A stretch of DNA of 64,000 nt from Rhizobium sp. WYCCWR10014 (GCF_001657485.1 NZ_LXFU01000034.1:55836-119835), one strand, 5' to 3'. Shown: positions 28,577 to 37,841, numbered from the stretch's first letter. Program-made: numbers and translations. Notes: generated by a model from the letters alone, not told the origin.

Positions 28577-28645
28577 TGTTATTCTCCTCGGCGGAGCCTC
28601 GCTCCGTCCTGATTCGGTGATCCGTTGTTCAAGATGCGCCGCCCT

Positions 28646-28759
28646 AGAACAGAATGATTTTAGGCTTTATTCGCCTAAAATCTGAATCCTGTTCTCCATT
28701 AAATAGCTAGAGCATGATGTCGTCCGAAAACTGCTCACTTTTCGGCATCATGCTCTAGC
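28646..28759. repeat. Two adjacent palindromic repeat units of rhizobial type
   Basis: Unit 1 runs from AGAACAG (28646-28652) to CTGTTCT (28689-28695), with inner perfect arms GATTTTAGGC (28656-28665) and GCCTAAAATC (28673-28682). Unit 2 has GCTAGAGCATGATG (28706-28719) and its complement at 28746-28759, with CCGAAAA/TTTTCGG nested inside. I recognise these as intergenic palindromes common in Rhizobium genomes. The right arm overlaps the stop of the RraA-like gene. They could act as mRNA hairpins within the operon. Confidence 0.7.
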
Positions 28760-29465
28760 GGCCATTCACCTTCCGCCATTCGGCAAAGAGGGTCAGATTG
28801 CTTTCGTCGGTGGCCGGGTAGAGGCCGATGATCGTATGACCTTGCTTGACGCGTTCCGTCACGAAATCCTCGTAAGCGGTCATCTCTACCGCTTCATCAG
28901 CGATCTCGTCGGCGATGTCGGCAGGGATGACGATCACGCTATCGTCGTCGCCAACCATGATGTCGCCCGGGAAGACCGCCACATCGCCACAGCCTATCGG
29001 CACATTGATGTCGATTGCCTCGTGCAGCGTCAGGTTCGTCGGGCTGGAGGGACGGTTGTGATAGGCGGGGATATCAAGGCCACCGATCGTCATGGCGTCC
29101 CGGAAGCCGCCATCGGTGACCACGCCGGCGCCGCCGCGCATCATCAGACGAGTAATTAGGATGTCGCCGGCAGAGGCTGCGCGCGGATCCTTGCGGCTGT
29201 CCATCACCAGAACAGAGCCTTCCGGGCAAGTCTCGATGGCAAGCCGTTGCGGATGTTTCGGGTTCCGAAAGACGTTCATCGCGTTCCGGTCCTCACGCGC
29301 CGGCATGTAACGCAGCGTGAAGGCCGGTCCGACCATATTGCGGCCCTTCGGCTGCACCGGCCGGACATCCTGGACCGTCTGGTTTCTCAGGCCACGCTTG
29401 AACAGCGCCGAACAAAGCGTCGCGACGGAGACACCCATCAGTTTTTCACGGGTTGCGGGGTTCAT
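28755..29465 (-). CDS. RraA-like / HMG-aldolase-fold protein
   Basis: Protein of 236 residues with the RraA fold. Family motifs include VVTDGGFRDAMTIGGLDIPA, HEAIDINVPIGCGDVAVFPG and DIMVGDDDSVIVIP. In the HMG/CHA aldolase relatives the Arg-Asp of GGFRD binds metal and pyruvate enolate. Such genes are common in rhizobial sugar-acid operons annotated as RNase regulators, where an aldolase, decarboxylase or dehydratase role is likelier. It lies between the talarate dehydratase and the semialdehyde dehydrogenase, with a repeat block downstream. Confidence 0.8.
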   Translation of the reverse strand: MNPATREKLMGVSVATLCSALFKRGLRNQTVQDVRPVQPKGRNMVGPAFTLRYMPAREDRNAMNVFRNPKHPQRLAIETCPEGSVLVMDSRKDPRAASAGDILITRLMMRGGAGVVTDGGFRDAMTIGGLDIPAYHNRPSSPTNLTLHEAIDINVPIGCGDVAVFPGDIMVGDDDSVIVIPADIADEIADEAVEMTAYEDFVTERVKQGHTIIGLYPATDESNLTLFAEWRKVNGR

Positions 29466-29487
29466 ATATCCTTCTCCTCGTTCTCAT

Positions 29488-30678
29488 TCAGACGCCGAAA
29501 CTGCGCGTTTCCACGGTCCAGTCGCGGGCTTTGCCGGTCAGGCTGCAACCAAGCCCCGGACGGGCCGGCACGATCATCCGGCCGTCCTTGATCTCGAGTT
29601 CTTCGTTAAACAGTGGCGCCAGCCAATCGAAATGCTCTACCCACGGCTCATGCGCATAGGCGGCGGCCAGGTGCAGATGGATTTCCATGGCGAAGTGCGG
29701 GGCCAGGCGCATACGCTTCGCCTCGGCGTGCGTGCAGATACGCAGAAAGGGCGTGATGCCGCCGACACGCGGCGCATCCGGCTGAATGAAGTCGACCGCA
29801 TCGGCCCGGATCAGCGCCATGTGCTCGTCGGCGCTTGCCAGCATTTCGCCGGTGGCGATCGGCGTGGCGAGTTCGCGTGCCAGTGCCGCATGGCCCTCGG
29901 CGTCATAGGCATCGAGCGGCTCTTCGATCCATTCGAGGTTGAGCGGCTCGACCAGCCGGCCGAAACGCAAGGCCGTCGTGCGATCCCATTGCTGGTTTGC
30001 ATCCACCATCAGCGGAACACGGCCATCGATATGGCTAGTCACCGCATCAAGCCGGCGAAGGTCGATCATCGGGTCCGGCTGTCCTACCTTGATCTTAATG
30101 CCGCCGATACCGGAAGCGATCGAATGGTCGATGGCATCGCGGATTTCCTCGACGCTCGATGACAGGAAGCCGCCGGAGGTGTTGTAGCAGGCGACACTGT
30201 CGCGATGGGCGCCTAGCAGTTTTGCGAGCGGCAGGCCGGCGCGTTTCGCCTTTAGGTCCCAGAGGCAGATGTCGATGGCGGCGATTGCCTGCGTTGCAAT
30301 GCCGGAGCGGCCGACCGAGGCCCCGGCCCAGCAGAGCTTGTCCCAGATGCGCGCGGTATCGTTGGGATCTTCGCCGATCAGGTTGTCGGCAAGCTCGCAG
30401 GCATGTGCATAAAGCGCAGGTCCGCCTGCCCGCTTCGAGTAACTGAAACCGAGACCGCTATGGCCGGCCTCGGAGACGATCTCGCAAAATAGAAAGGCCA
30501 CCTGGGTCAGCGGCTTCTGCCGGCCCGTCAAAACCTTGGCATCGCTGATCGGCCGCGCCAAAGGCAGATAAGCGAGCGACAGGGTGACCGATCGGATGGC
30601 GTCCAGCTTGGACGGACCGGCAGCGAAGCCAGCCTTGGGAGGCTGTGCGGGAATGGTACGTCGATCGGGATCAAACAT
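29488..30678 (-). CDS. L-talarate/galactarate dehydratase
   Basis: Mandelate racemase-group enolase-superfamily enzyme of 396 residues. It matches the Salmonella talarate/galactarate dehydratase closely over its length as I recall that protein, including PISDAKVLTGRQKPLTQVA, GFSYSKRAGGPALYAHA, AGASVGRSG and WIEEPLDAYDAEGHAALA. The base Lys is in GGIKIKVGQ (K-x-K), metal ligands are in MVDANQQWD, EEP and GEM, and the second base His is in LAPHFAMEIHLHL. It dehydrates meso-galactarate or L-talarate to 5-keto-4-deoxyglucarate, the KdgD substrate. Confidence 0.88.
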   Translation of the reverse strand: MFDPDRRTIPAQPPKAGFAAGPSKLDAIRSVTLSLAYLPLARPISDAKVLTGRQKPLTQVAFLFCEIVSEAGHSGLGFSYSKRAGGPALYAHACELADNLIGEDPNDTARIWDKLCWAGASVGRSGIATQAIAAIDICLWDLKAKRAGLPLAKLLGAHRDSVACYNTSGGFLSSSVEEIRDAIDHSIASGIGGIKIKVGQPDPMIDLRRLDAVTSHIDGRVPLMVDANQQWDRTTALRFGRLVEPLNLEWIEEPLDAYDAEGHAALARELATPIATGEMLASADEHMALIRADAVDFIQPDAPRVGGITPFLRICTHAEAKRMRLAPHFAMEIHLHLAAAYAHEPWVEHFDWLAPLFNEELEIKDGRMIVPARPGLGCSLTGKARDWTVETRSFGV

Positions 30679-30687
30679 CTTGGTGCC

Positions 30688-32424
30688 TCAGTTGATTGCC
30701 GGTTCCGGCGTCTTGCCCCCGAATTCCGTCGTCAGGAAATCAAAGTCGCAGCCTTTGTCGGCCTGTTCGATATGGCCGGAGAACATAAAGCCGTAACCGC
30801 GCTCGTAATGCCGCGTCGGCGCCACCCAAGCGGCACGCCGCGCTGTGATCTCTTCTTCGGAAACCAGCATATTGAGGCTGCGTGCCGGAATATCAAGCTC
30901 GACCATGTCCCCCGTCTTCAGCAGCGCCAGAGGCCCGCCAACATAAGATTCCGGTGCGACATGCAGCACGCAGGCGCCGAAACTGGTTCCGGACATGCGG
31001 GCGTCCGAGATGCGCACCATGTCGCGCAGGCCGAGCTTCAACAGCGCCTTCGGCATCGGGATCATGCCCCATTCCGGCATGCCCGGTCCGCCCTGGGGGC
31101 CGGCATTGCGGAGCACGAGAACCGTGTCCGGCGTCAGCGGATAGTCGGGATCGTCGATGATCTTCTTCATCTCCGCATAGGTGTCGGCGACCAGCGCCGG
31201 GCCGCAATGGCGATGGAATTTCGGGTCGCAGGCCGCCGGTTTGATGACCGCGCCGTCGGGACACAGGTTCCCCTTGAGCACGGCCAGCGAACCTTCGTGA
31301 TAGACCGGGTTCGACAGTGGACGGATAACGTCGTCATCGTAGATCTTCACCTGGTCGAGACCATCCACCAAGGGTTTTCCCGTCACGGTGATCGCGATGG
31401 GATCCAGCTTGTCGCCGAGCTGCTTCATCAGCGCACGCAAGCCACCCGCATAAAAGAAATCCTCCATCAGGTAGGTCGAACCGGAAGGCCGGATATTGGC
31501 GAGAACCGGCGTCGTGCGACCGATGCGATCGAGATCATCGAGCTCCAGCGGAACGCCGGCGCGCCGCGCCATGGCGATCAGGTGAATGATGGCATTGGTG
31601 GAGCAGCCGGTCGCCATGGCGACCGTGACTGCGTTGTCGACGGCCGCGGGAGTAATGATCTGGTCCGGCGTCAGATCCTCCCACACCATATCGACGATGC
31701 GGCGGCCGCAGGCCGCCGACATGCGCTGATGGTTGGCGTCGGCTGCCGGTATCGAGGACGCGCCCGGCAGCGTCAATCCCATAGCCTCGGCGATCGCCGT
31801 CATCGTCGACGCCGTGCCCATTGTCATGCAATGGCCGTAACTGCGGGCGATTCCGCCTTCGATGCCCTGCCACTCCTCCTGGGTGATCGTGCCGGCGCGG
31901 CGCTCGTCCCAGTATTTGAAACCGTCGGTGCCGGAGCCCAGCGTCTTGCCGGCATAGTTGCCGCGAAGCATCGGGCCGGCGGGGAGATAAATGAAGGGAA
32001 TGCCCATGCTGACTGCGCCCATGACAAGGCCGGGTGTCGTCTTGTCGCAGCCACCCATCAGAACGGCGCCATCGACAGGATGGCTGCGAAGCAGTTCCTC
32101 GGTCTCCATCGCCAGCATATTGCGATAGAGCATCGTGGTCGGCTTGACGAAGTTTTCGGAGAGGGAAAGAGCAGGCAGTTCCATGGGGAAACCGCCCGAC
32201 TGAAGAATTCCGCGCTTCACCCATTCGGCGCGTTCACGGAAATGCATGTGGCACGGCTGGGCATCGGACCAGGTGTTGATCACGGCAATGATCGGCTTTC
32301 CTTGCCAATCCTCCGGCGCGTAACCCATCTGCATGGTCCGTGACCGGTGGCCGAACGAGCGCTGATCATCCGGCAGCATCCATCGGGCCGACCGCAATTG
32401 CTCGTAGGTTTTCCTCGCGGTCAC
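30688..32424 (-). CDS. IlvD/Edd-family sugar-acid dehydratase
   Basis: Iron-sulfur dehydratase of 578 residues. Cluster cysteines are in LMGGCDKTTPG and RSYGHCMTMGTAST; VDNAVTVAMATGCSTNAIIH and SDARMSGTSFGACVLHVAPE complete the family pattern, with the catalytic serine in the latter. Members outside branched-chain synthesis dehydrate aldonates such as arabonate, xylonate or gluconate. It is the first gene of the enzyme operon and starts with GTG after GGGAGAG. A hexarate or pentonate is the likely substrate; which one cannot be told. Confidence 0.85.
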   Translation of the reverse strand: MTARKTYEQLRSARWMLPDDQRSFGHRSRTMQMGYAPEDWQGKPIIAVINTWSDAQPCHMHFRERAEWVKRGILQSGGFPMELPALSLSENFVKPTTMLYRNMLAMETEELLRSHPVDGAVLMGGCDKTTPGLVMGAVSMGIPFIYLPAGPMLRGNYAGKTLGSGTDGFKYWDERRAGTITQEEWQGIEGGIARSYGHCMTMGTASTMTAIAEAMGLTLPGASSIPAADANHQRMSAACGRRIVDMVWEDLTPDQIITPAAVDNAVTVAMATGCSTNAIIHLIAMARRAGVPLELDDLDRIGRTTPVLANIRPSGSTYLMEDFFYAGGLRALMKQLGDKLDPIAITVTGKPLVDGLDQVKIYDDDVIRPLSNPVYHEGSLAVLKGNLCPDGAVIKPAACDPKFHRHCGPALVADTYAEMKKIIDDPDYPLTPDTVLVLRNAGPQGGPGMPEWGMIPMPKALLKLGLRDMVRISDARMSGTSFGACVLHVAPESYVGGPLALLKTGDMVELDIPARSLNMLVSEEEITARRAAWVAPTRHYERGYGFMFSGHIEQADKGCDFDFLTTEFGGKTPEPAIN

Positions 32425-32469
32425 GGCTCTCTCCCACCTTTTCGCTTGCTTATTTCAGCGTTTGCACCA

Positions 32470-32499
32470 ACTGATATTTTAGTTTGACATATATATCAA
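32470..32499. promoter_or_regulatory. Candidate GntR operator in the divergent promoter
   Basis: ACTGATATTTTAGT (32470-32483) is followed directly by the near-palindrome TTGACATATATATCAA (32484-32499), between the divergent IlvD-type and GntR genes. The 14-bp part recurs, with two-base differences, upstream of the permease operon (37842-37855) and the binding-protein gene (26054-26067). TTGACA could also serve as a -35 element for the regulator. Confidence 0.65.
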
Positions 32500-32566
32500 T
32501 GGAAAGTTTGCGTTCTTGTGCATTAGGTCGTGCAAAGCTATGAATGGACTGAAAAGGACGCCTCAC

Positions 32567-33286
32567 ATGAATTCCCAGTTCGCCTCCACATTCGGCCTGA
32601 CCGCGCCCGGCTTTCCGGTTGTTGCCGGCAGCACGGTCCAGCGGGTCTATGATGATCTGCGAAAGCGCATCATCACCATTCAGCTGCCGCCGGACACCAC
32701 GCTGTCGCGCACCGAGCTTACGGAGACTTATGAAGTCAGCCAGACTCCGATCCGAGACGCATTGCAGCTTCTTAAACAGGAGGGTCTGGTTCGCATTTAT
32801 CCGCAGTCCCGCACAGTGGTGACCAGGATCGACGTCCTGCAGATTTACGAGGCACATTTCCTTCGCGTGGCGCTGGAAACGGAGGTTTGCCGCCGCCTCG
32901 CAACCGATCCGGATCCAGATCCGAGCGTCATCACGCGCGCCCGGTCGATCATCAAGATGCAGTCGGCAGTCGCTGACGACGCCGATCAGATCGCGATCTT
33001 CCAGGAGCTCGACGAACTCTTTCACCAGACATTGTTTGCAGGCGCCAAGCGCAGCAGCCTCCACCAATTGATACGCGAGCGGTCCGGCCATCTCGAGCGC
33101 ATTCGTCGTCTGCATCTGCCCGAAAAGGGCAAGATCGCGAGCATTCTCGATGGGCACCACGCCATCATCGATGCGATCGCCGCTCGCGACGAACAGGGCG
33201 CGGTCGATGCGATCCGCGAGCATCTCAGCCGCACCGTCGCAAAAGTGGAAGACATGCGGAAAGAGTTCCCGGACTATTTCGTCTGA
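32567..33286 (+). CDS. GntR-family regulator of the aldarate genes
   Basis: FCD-class GntR regulator of 239 residues. The winged helix is at about residues 24-90 (VQRVYDDLRKRIITIQLPPD, then ETYEVSQTPIRDALQLLKQE); the C-terminal ligand domain is helical with QELDELFHQTLFAGA and DGHHAIIDAIAARD. It is divergent from the IlvD/Edd gene. ATG 32567 follows AAAGGACG; upstream starts at 32516 and 32540 have weaker signals. The shared 14-bp motif makes it the best candidate to control both halves of the aldarate system. Confidence 0.85.
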   Translation: MNSQFASTFGLTAPGFPVVAGSTVQRVYDDLRKRIITIQLPPDTTLSRTELTETYEVSQTPIRDALQLLKQEGLVRIYPQSRTVVTRIDVLQIYEAHFLRVALETEVCRRLATDPDPDPSVITRARSIIKMQSAVADDADQIAIFQELDELFHQTLFAGAKRSSLHQLIRERSGHLERIRRLHLPEKGKIASILDGHHAIIDAIAARDEQGAVDAIREHLSRTVAKVEDMRKEFPDYFV

Positions 33287-33313
33287 TCTGCCGCGCCGCG
33301 GGTTTTGCCGAAG

Positions 33314-34261
33314 TCAATTGACCGGCGTCAGCAGCGGCCTGCCTGCAAAGAAGGCGGCAACGTTGTCGACCGTCAATTGCGCCATCCTGTCGCGCGTTTC
33401 CTCGGTACCGCTGGCATGGTGGGGATAGAGCACAACGTTGTCGAGCGCTGCAAAGCGCGGATCGGGATTGGGTTCGTTGAGGTAGACATCGATGCCGGCC
33501 GAGGCGATCCGCCTTTCCTGCAAGGCCTTGATCAAGGCCGGCTCGTCGACCACGGTGCCGCGGGCAATGTTGATGAAGCTGCCCGTCGGCCCGAGCGCAT
33601 TCAGCACGTCCGCCGATATCAGTCCTTCGGTCGAGGGTCCGCCAGGGGTCGCGACGATCAGGATATCGGCCCAGTCCGCCAGTTTTACCGGTGCGTCGAA
33701 ATAGGCAAAATCGTTGCCGGCCTTCTTCGTCCTCCCATAATAGCCGACCGTCAGCCCGACAGCTTCGCATCGCTTGGCAATGGCCATCCCGATGCGGCCG
33801 AGGCCGACGATCCCGGCCTTCTTGCCCGACGTCGATGTCGTCAGCGGCATCATGCCCTTCTTCCCCCAATCGCCGGAGCGCACATAGCGATCGCCTTCCG
33901 GCAGGCGCCGGCGTGCCGCCAGCATCAGAAGCAGTGCCATGTCGGCAACGTCGTCGCAAAGCACCTCGGATGTGTTGGTGAGCTTGATGCCGCGCCGTGT
34001 CATCGCCTCGACGTCCATCTGGTCGTAGCCAGCCGAGGAACAGGCGGCGAGCTTTAATGCCGGCAATTTCGAAAGCAGGGCTTCGTCGATCGTCACATGG
34101 CCGTTGCAGACCAGTGCGGAAGAGATCGGGCCGGCTTTCCGCAGGAGAGCATCCCGCTCTTCGCCTTTGACAAGATCCAGCCGATGCAGCGTGTAGGTCT
34201 CCTCCAGCATTGCCATCTGATGGGGCCGGAGCGGATAGGCGACGATGACATCGGGCTTCAT
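33314..34261 (-). CDS. D-isomer-specific 2-hydroxyacid dehydrogenase
   Basis: NAD(P)-dependent dehydrogenase of 315 residues, GhrB/glyoxylate-hydroxypyruvate reductase type. The dinucleotide fold has GIVGLGRIGMAIAKRC, and the catalytic Arg, Glu and His are in INIARGTVVDE, DVYLNEPNPDP and LYPHHASG. Its ATG overlaps the stop of the dual ATPase gene by four bases, so it is translationally coupled to the transporter. It may reduce glyoxylate, hydroxypyruvate or tartronate-like products of sugar-acid breakdown. Confidence 0.85.
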   Translation of the reverse strand: MKPDVIVAYPLRPHQMAMLEETYTLHRLDLVKGEERDALLRKAGPISSALVCNGHVTIDEALLSKLPALKLAACSSAGYDQMDVEAMTRRGIKLTNTSEVLCDDVADMALLLMLAARRRLPEGDRYVRSGDWGKKGMMPLTTSTSGKKAGIVGLGRIGMAIAKRCEAVGLTVGYYGRTKKAGNDFAYFDAPVKLADWADILIVATPGGPSTEGLISADVLNALGPTGSFINIARGTVVDEPALIKALQERRIASAGIDVYLNEPNPDPRFAALDNVVLYPHHASGTEETRDRMAQLTVDNVAAFFAGRPLLTPVN

Positions 34262-35892
34262 GCGGAAACGAGTCCTTCCTGTAGTTGGCGGGCAGCGCGT
34301 CGGGCGGCCTGGATTTCCGGATCGGGATCGAGGCTCGCGGCAAGAAGCGCCTGCGTGTAAGGGTGGGAGGGCGCGTTGAAGATCTGTTCCACCGGCCCCT
34401 CCTCGACAATCTCGCCGGCCTTCATGACGATGACGCGATCGGCGAAATCGCGAACCACCGGCAGGTCGTGTGCAATGAAAAGGTAGGACAGTCCGAATTC
34501 GCGACGCAGGCCCTCAAGCAAGGCAATCACCTGTGCCTGGATCGACACGTCGAGCGCCGAAACCGCCTCGTCGCAGATGATCAGTTTCGGCTCCATCGCA
34601 AGCGCCCGGGCAATCGCGATGCGCTGGCGCTGGCCGCCGGAAAACTGATGTGGATACCGGTCGGCCATATCCGGTTTCAGGCCAACCTTGACCAGCAACT
34701 CGGCCACCCTCTCCTTCCATCTTGCTTTCGGCAGGATATCCGGGTGAATGACCCAGGCCTCCGAAATCAACCGGAACACGCTCATGCGTGGGTTGAGTGA
34801 CTGCGTCGGGTCCTGAAAGACCATCTGCAAATCGCGACGCAGCCCGAATATTTCCCTCGGGGTCATCGCAAGCAGATCGTTGCCGCGGTAGAGGACCTTT
34901 CCCTCCTGCGGATCGTCGAGGCGAACGATCGCCCGGGCAAGGGTAGATTTGCCGGAACCGCTCTCACCGACAACGGCAACCGTCTCGCCGGGCATGATGA
35001 CGAAGTCCACGCCCTTCAGCGCCTGAAATGCGCCGAAACTCTTCTTCAAGCCGATGGCGCGCAGCAGCGGTTCGCCCTGCCGGTCACGCTCTTGCGCCAT
35101 CGCACCCTTCCCGGGTGCGGCAGCAATCAGCTTCTTCGTATAGGCGTTCTGCGGGTTGCGATAGACTTCGGCCGCATTGCCGGTTTCGACGACGCAGCCG
35201 GAATTCATCACCACGACGCGGTCGGCTATCTCGGCAACGACGCCCAAATCGTGAGTGATCAGCAACAGGCCCATTCCGGTTTCCTGCTGCAACTCCTGCA
35301 GAAGTTCGAGCACCTGCGCCTGCACCGTAACATCAAGCGCGGTGGTGGGTTCATCCGCGATCAGGATATCGGGCTTGCAGGCGATTGCCATGGCGATCAT
35401 CAAGCGCTGCCGCTGTCCGCCGGAGAACTGGAATGGATATTTTCGCATCGCAGCCTGCGGATCGCTTATGCCGACGCGCCTGATCAATTCGAGCGCCCTT
35501 GCGCCGGCGCGTTCGGCCGGCTGGCCATGCGTCGTCATCATCTCGGTGATTTGCCAGCCGACCGGGTAGACCGGATTGAGGTGGGCGAGCGGGTCTTGAA
35601 AGATCATGGCGATCTTGGCGCCGTTGATCGAGCGCCGCTCCTCGGTCGTCATTTTCAGCATGTCGCGGCCGTTGAGGAGAATGGTGCCGCTGGTGATCTT
35701 GCCGGGTGGCATGTCGATCAGGTTCATGATCGCCGAGGCTGACACGGATTTGCCCGAACCGCTTTCCCCAAGGATCGCCAGGGTCTCGCCGCGATCGAGA
35801 TGCCAGCTGACATCCTGCACCGCCTTGACGGTCCCGCTCGCGGTGTGGAACTCGACCGAAAGGTCACGCACTTCCAAAAGATGTTCGGCCAT
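34258..35892 (-). CDS. Fused two-domain ABC ATPase (DppD-DppF/GsiA type)
   Basis: Peptide-type importer ATPase of 544 residues with two complete nucleotide-binding domains in one chain. Walker A GESGSGKS is at residues 42-49 and 309-316, and the ABC signature SGGQRQR is at about 157 and 418. Walker B is LIADEPTTALD in the first half and IICDEAVSALD in the second, where DEA replaces the usual DEP. It overlaps the upstream permease gene by 29 bases and the downstream dehydrogenase by four. Confidence 0.9.
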   Translation of the reverse strand: MAEHLLEVRDLSVEFHTASGTVKAVQDVSWHLDRGETLAILGESGSGKSVSASAIMNLIDMPPGKITSGTILLNGRDMLKMTTEERRSINGAKIAMIFQDPLAHLNPVYPVGWQITEMMTTHGQPAERAGARALELIRRVGISDPQAAMRKYPFQFSGGQRQRLMIAMAIACKPDILIADEPTTALDVTVQAQVLELLQELQQETGMGLLLITHDLGVVAEIADRVVVMNSGCVVETGNAAEVYRNPQNAYTKKLIAAAPGKGAMAQERDRQGEPLLRAIGLKKSFGAFQALKGVDFVIMPGETVAVVGESGSGKSTLARAIVRLDDPQEGKVLYRGNDLLAMTPREIFGLRRDLQMVFQDPTQSLNPRMSVFRLISEAWVIHPDILPKARWKERVAELLVKVGLKPDMADRYPHQFSGGQRQRIAIARALAMEPKLIICDEAVSALDVSIQAQVIALLEGLRREFGLSYLFIAHDLPVVRDFADRVIVMKAGEIVEEGPVEQIFNAPSHPYTQALLAASLDPDPEIQAARRAARQLQEGLVSA

Positions 35893-36811
35893 TTTTCCTG
35901 CCCCTCATTTCAAGGCGCCAGCGTTGCGTCGGATCGAGTGCGATACGCAGCCAATTGGACAGTAGGTTCAGCGACAGTGTCGTCAGAATGATTGCAAGGC
36001 CCGGCCAGAAGGAAAGCCACCAGGCATTGGTGAGATAGGGTCGTCCTTGAGCAACCATGAGACCCCAGGTGATCTCCGGCGCCTGAATGCCGATCCCGAG
36101 GAATGACAGGGAGGATTCCGCCAACATGACGAAGGCGAAATCCAGCGTCGCGATGGTCACGAGCGTGGGGAAGATCACTGGCAGGATGTGATGGAAGACA
36201 ATGCGCCAGTACGATGCTCCCATGACCTTCGCCGCCTGCACGAACATCCGCTCGCGCACTTCCAGCACTTCGGCGCGCGTGGTGCGCAGATAGATGGGAA
36301 TGCGGGTGATTGCCAAGACGAGGACGATATTGGTGACCGAGGGCTCGAGCATGTAGAGCACGATCACCGCCAGAAGCAGCGACGGAAAGGACATGATGAC
36401 GTCGCCGAGGCGCATGATCCATTGAGCAGCAGAAGAGCGGCTGTAACCCGCCACCAGACCGAGCCCCGTGCCGACGACGGATGATGCGAGCACGGCTGCC
36501 GCGGCAACCAGGATGGTATTTTGCGCCGCCACGATGACGCGGGCAAGAAGCGGCCTGCCCAGCGCATCGGCGCCGAGGACATAAAGCATTCCGCGGGTGA
36601 TATCGAACGGCGGCGCGTTCCGGCCCCGCAGGTTCTGCTTGGTGGCGATGGCCTCCAGCAGGAACGGGCCAAACAGCGCACAGAGCAGAACGATCAACAG
36701 GAACAGCGCCGCGAAGAAAGCGAGCTTGTCCGCCCACAGCATCGTCAGCCAGCGTCCGATCGGGCCGCTTGGTTTTTTCTCGGCGAGGATTTGTGTGTCG
36801 GCCATCGTCAT
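35864..36811 (-). CDS. ABC transporter permease (DppC type)
   Basis: Permease of 315 residues with an N-terminal cytoplasmic stretch, then about six membrane segments. The EAA-type loop reads VREREMFVQAAKVMGASYWR in outline (RMFVQAAKVMGASYWRIVFH), followed by LPVIFPTLVTIATL. The C-terminal DPTQRWRLEMRGR tail overlaps the ATPase start. It is two codons from the DppB-like gene, which places both in one operon. Confidence 0.88.
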   Translation of the reverse strand: MTMADTQILAEKKPSGPIGRWLTMLWADKLAFFAALFLLIVLLCALFGPFLLEAIATKQNLRGRNAPPFDITRGMLYVLGADALGRPLLARVIVAAQNTILVAAAAVLASSVVGTGLGLVAGYSRSSAAQWIMRLGDVIMSFPSLLLAVIVLYMLEPSVTNIVLVLAITRIPIYLRTTRAEVLEVRERMFVQAAKVMGASYWRIVFHHILPVIFPTLVTIATLDFAFVMLAESSLSFLGIGIQAPEITWGLMVAQGRPYLTNAWWLSFWPGLAIILTTLSLNLLSNWLRIALDPTQRWRLEMRGRKNGRTSFGSA

Positions 36812-36814
36812 CGC

Positions 36815-37729
36815 TCAATACCGGATGCGCGGATCGAGCAGCGCATAGGCAATGTCGATCAACAGGTTCATGATGAAGATCGCCAGTGCCGAGACCATGA
36901 TGACGGCCAGCACGACGGCGAAATCGCGAAGCAAAATAGAATCGATCATCAGCTTGCCGATTCCCGGAAAGCCAAACACCGTTTCGACGACAACGGCACC
37001 GTTCAAGATGGCGGCCGCCTGGTCGCCGATGACTGTGATCACCGGCAGCATTGCGTTGCGCAGTCCGTGAATGAAGATGATTGAGTTCGAACGGACCCCC
37101 TTGGCGCGGGCCGTCTTCACATAGGCGGAAGACAGAACACTGATCATCGAGCCGCGGACCACCTGAAGGATGAGGCCGAAAGGCCGGATGAACAGCACGC
37201 TGACCGGCAGGACCCAGTGCCAGAAAGTTCCCGTTCCCGATGTCGGCAGGACATGCAGTTTGACGGCGAAAATGACGATCGCCACGATGGCCAGCCAGAA
37301 ATCCGGCGCCGCAGCGCCGATCAACGAGAAGAAAGTGGCGAGACGGTCGAAGACGCCGCCGACGCGAAACGCCGCGAGCGAACCGATGACGATCGCGGCG
37401 ACCGTGACCAGCGCCATGGTGATGACAGCCAGCCAGAAGGTCCAGACGAAGGCCTCCAGCACGACATCCATGGCCGGACGGGCCTGTCGCAGTGATTGAC
37501 CGAAATTGCCCTGGACGAGATCCGAGACATAACGGCCGAACTGGATGATCAACGGATCGTTGAAACCGTTCATCTCACGGAATTGCTGGCGCATTTCCGT
37601 GGTCGCATCGATCGGCAGATAGAGGTCGGTCGGATCGCCCGTCAGCCGGGACAGGAAGAACACGATGACGATAAGCACCACGAGCGATACGCCACTGGCG
37701 ATCGCGCGCTTGCCGATGAAACTCTTCAT
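36815..37729 (-). CDS. ABC transporter permease (DppB type)
   Basis: Permease of 304 residues. It has a first membrane segment, the DppB periplasmic loop (GDPTDLYLPIDATTEMRQQF then YVSDLVQGNFGQSL), and five further segments. The cytoplasmic loop is YVKTARAKGVRSNSIIFIHG followed by LRNAMLPVITVIGDQ. It is the first gene of the transporter operon with GGGAGGAG before its ATG. The binding protein is encoded 10 kb away (24429-25949). Confidence 0.88.
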   Translation of the reverse strand: MKSFIGKRAIASGVSLVVLIVIVFFLSRLTGDPTDLYLPIDATTEMRQQFREMNGFNDPLIIQFGRYVSDLVQGNFGQSLRQARPAMDVVLEAFVWTFWLAVITMALVTVAAIVIGSLAAFRVGGVFDRLATFFSLIGAAAPDFWLAIVAIVIFAVKLHVLPTSGTGTFWHWVLPVSVLFIRPFGLILQVVRGSMISVLSSAYVKTARAKGVRSNSIIFIHGLRNAMLPVITVIGDQAAAILNGAVVVETVFGFPGIGKLMIDSILLRDFAVVLAVIMVSALAIFIMNLLIDIAYALLDPRIRY

Positions 37730-37841
37730 GCCACTCCTCCCGAGTGAACCCCATGGGGTCGTGATGTCCGGTTTCGTCTTCGTCTGTGCTGACTGTCATA
37801 CCCCTCCGGCAACAGGCACGGTTCCAAGACCAGTCGCTATA

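Noticed and set aside
30772..32343. 523-codon open frame on the plus strand
   Set aside because: Antisense to the IlvD/Edd dehydratase, whose motifs are intact. The frame is an Arg/His-rich shadow.
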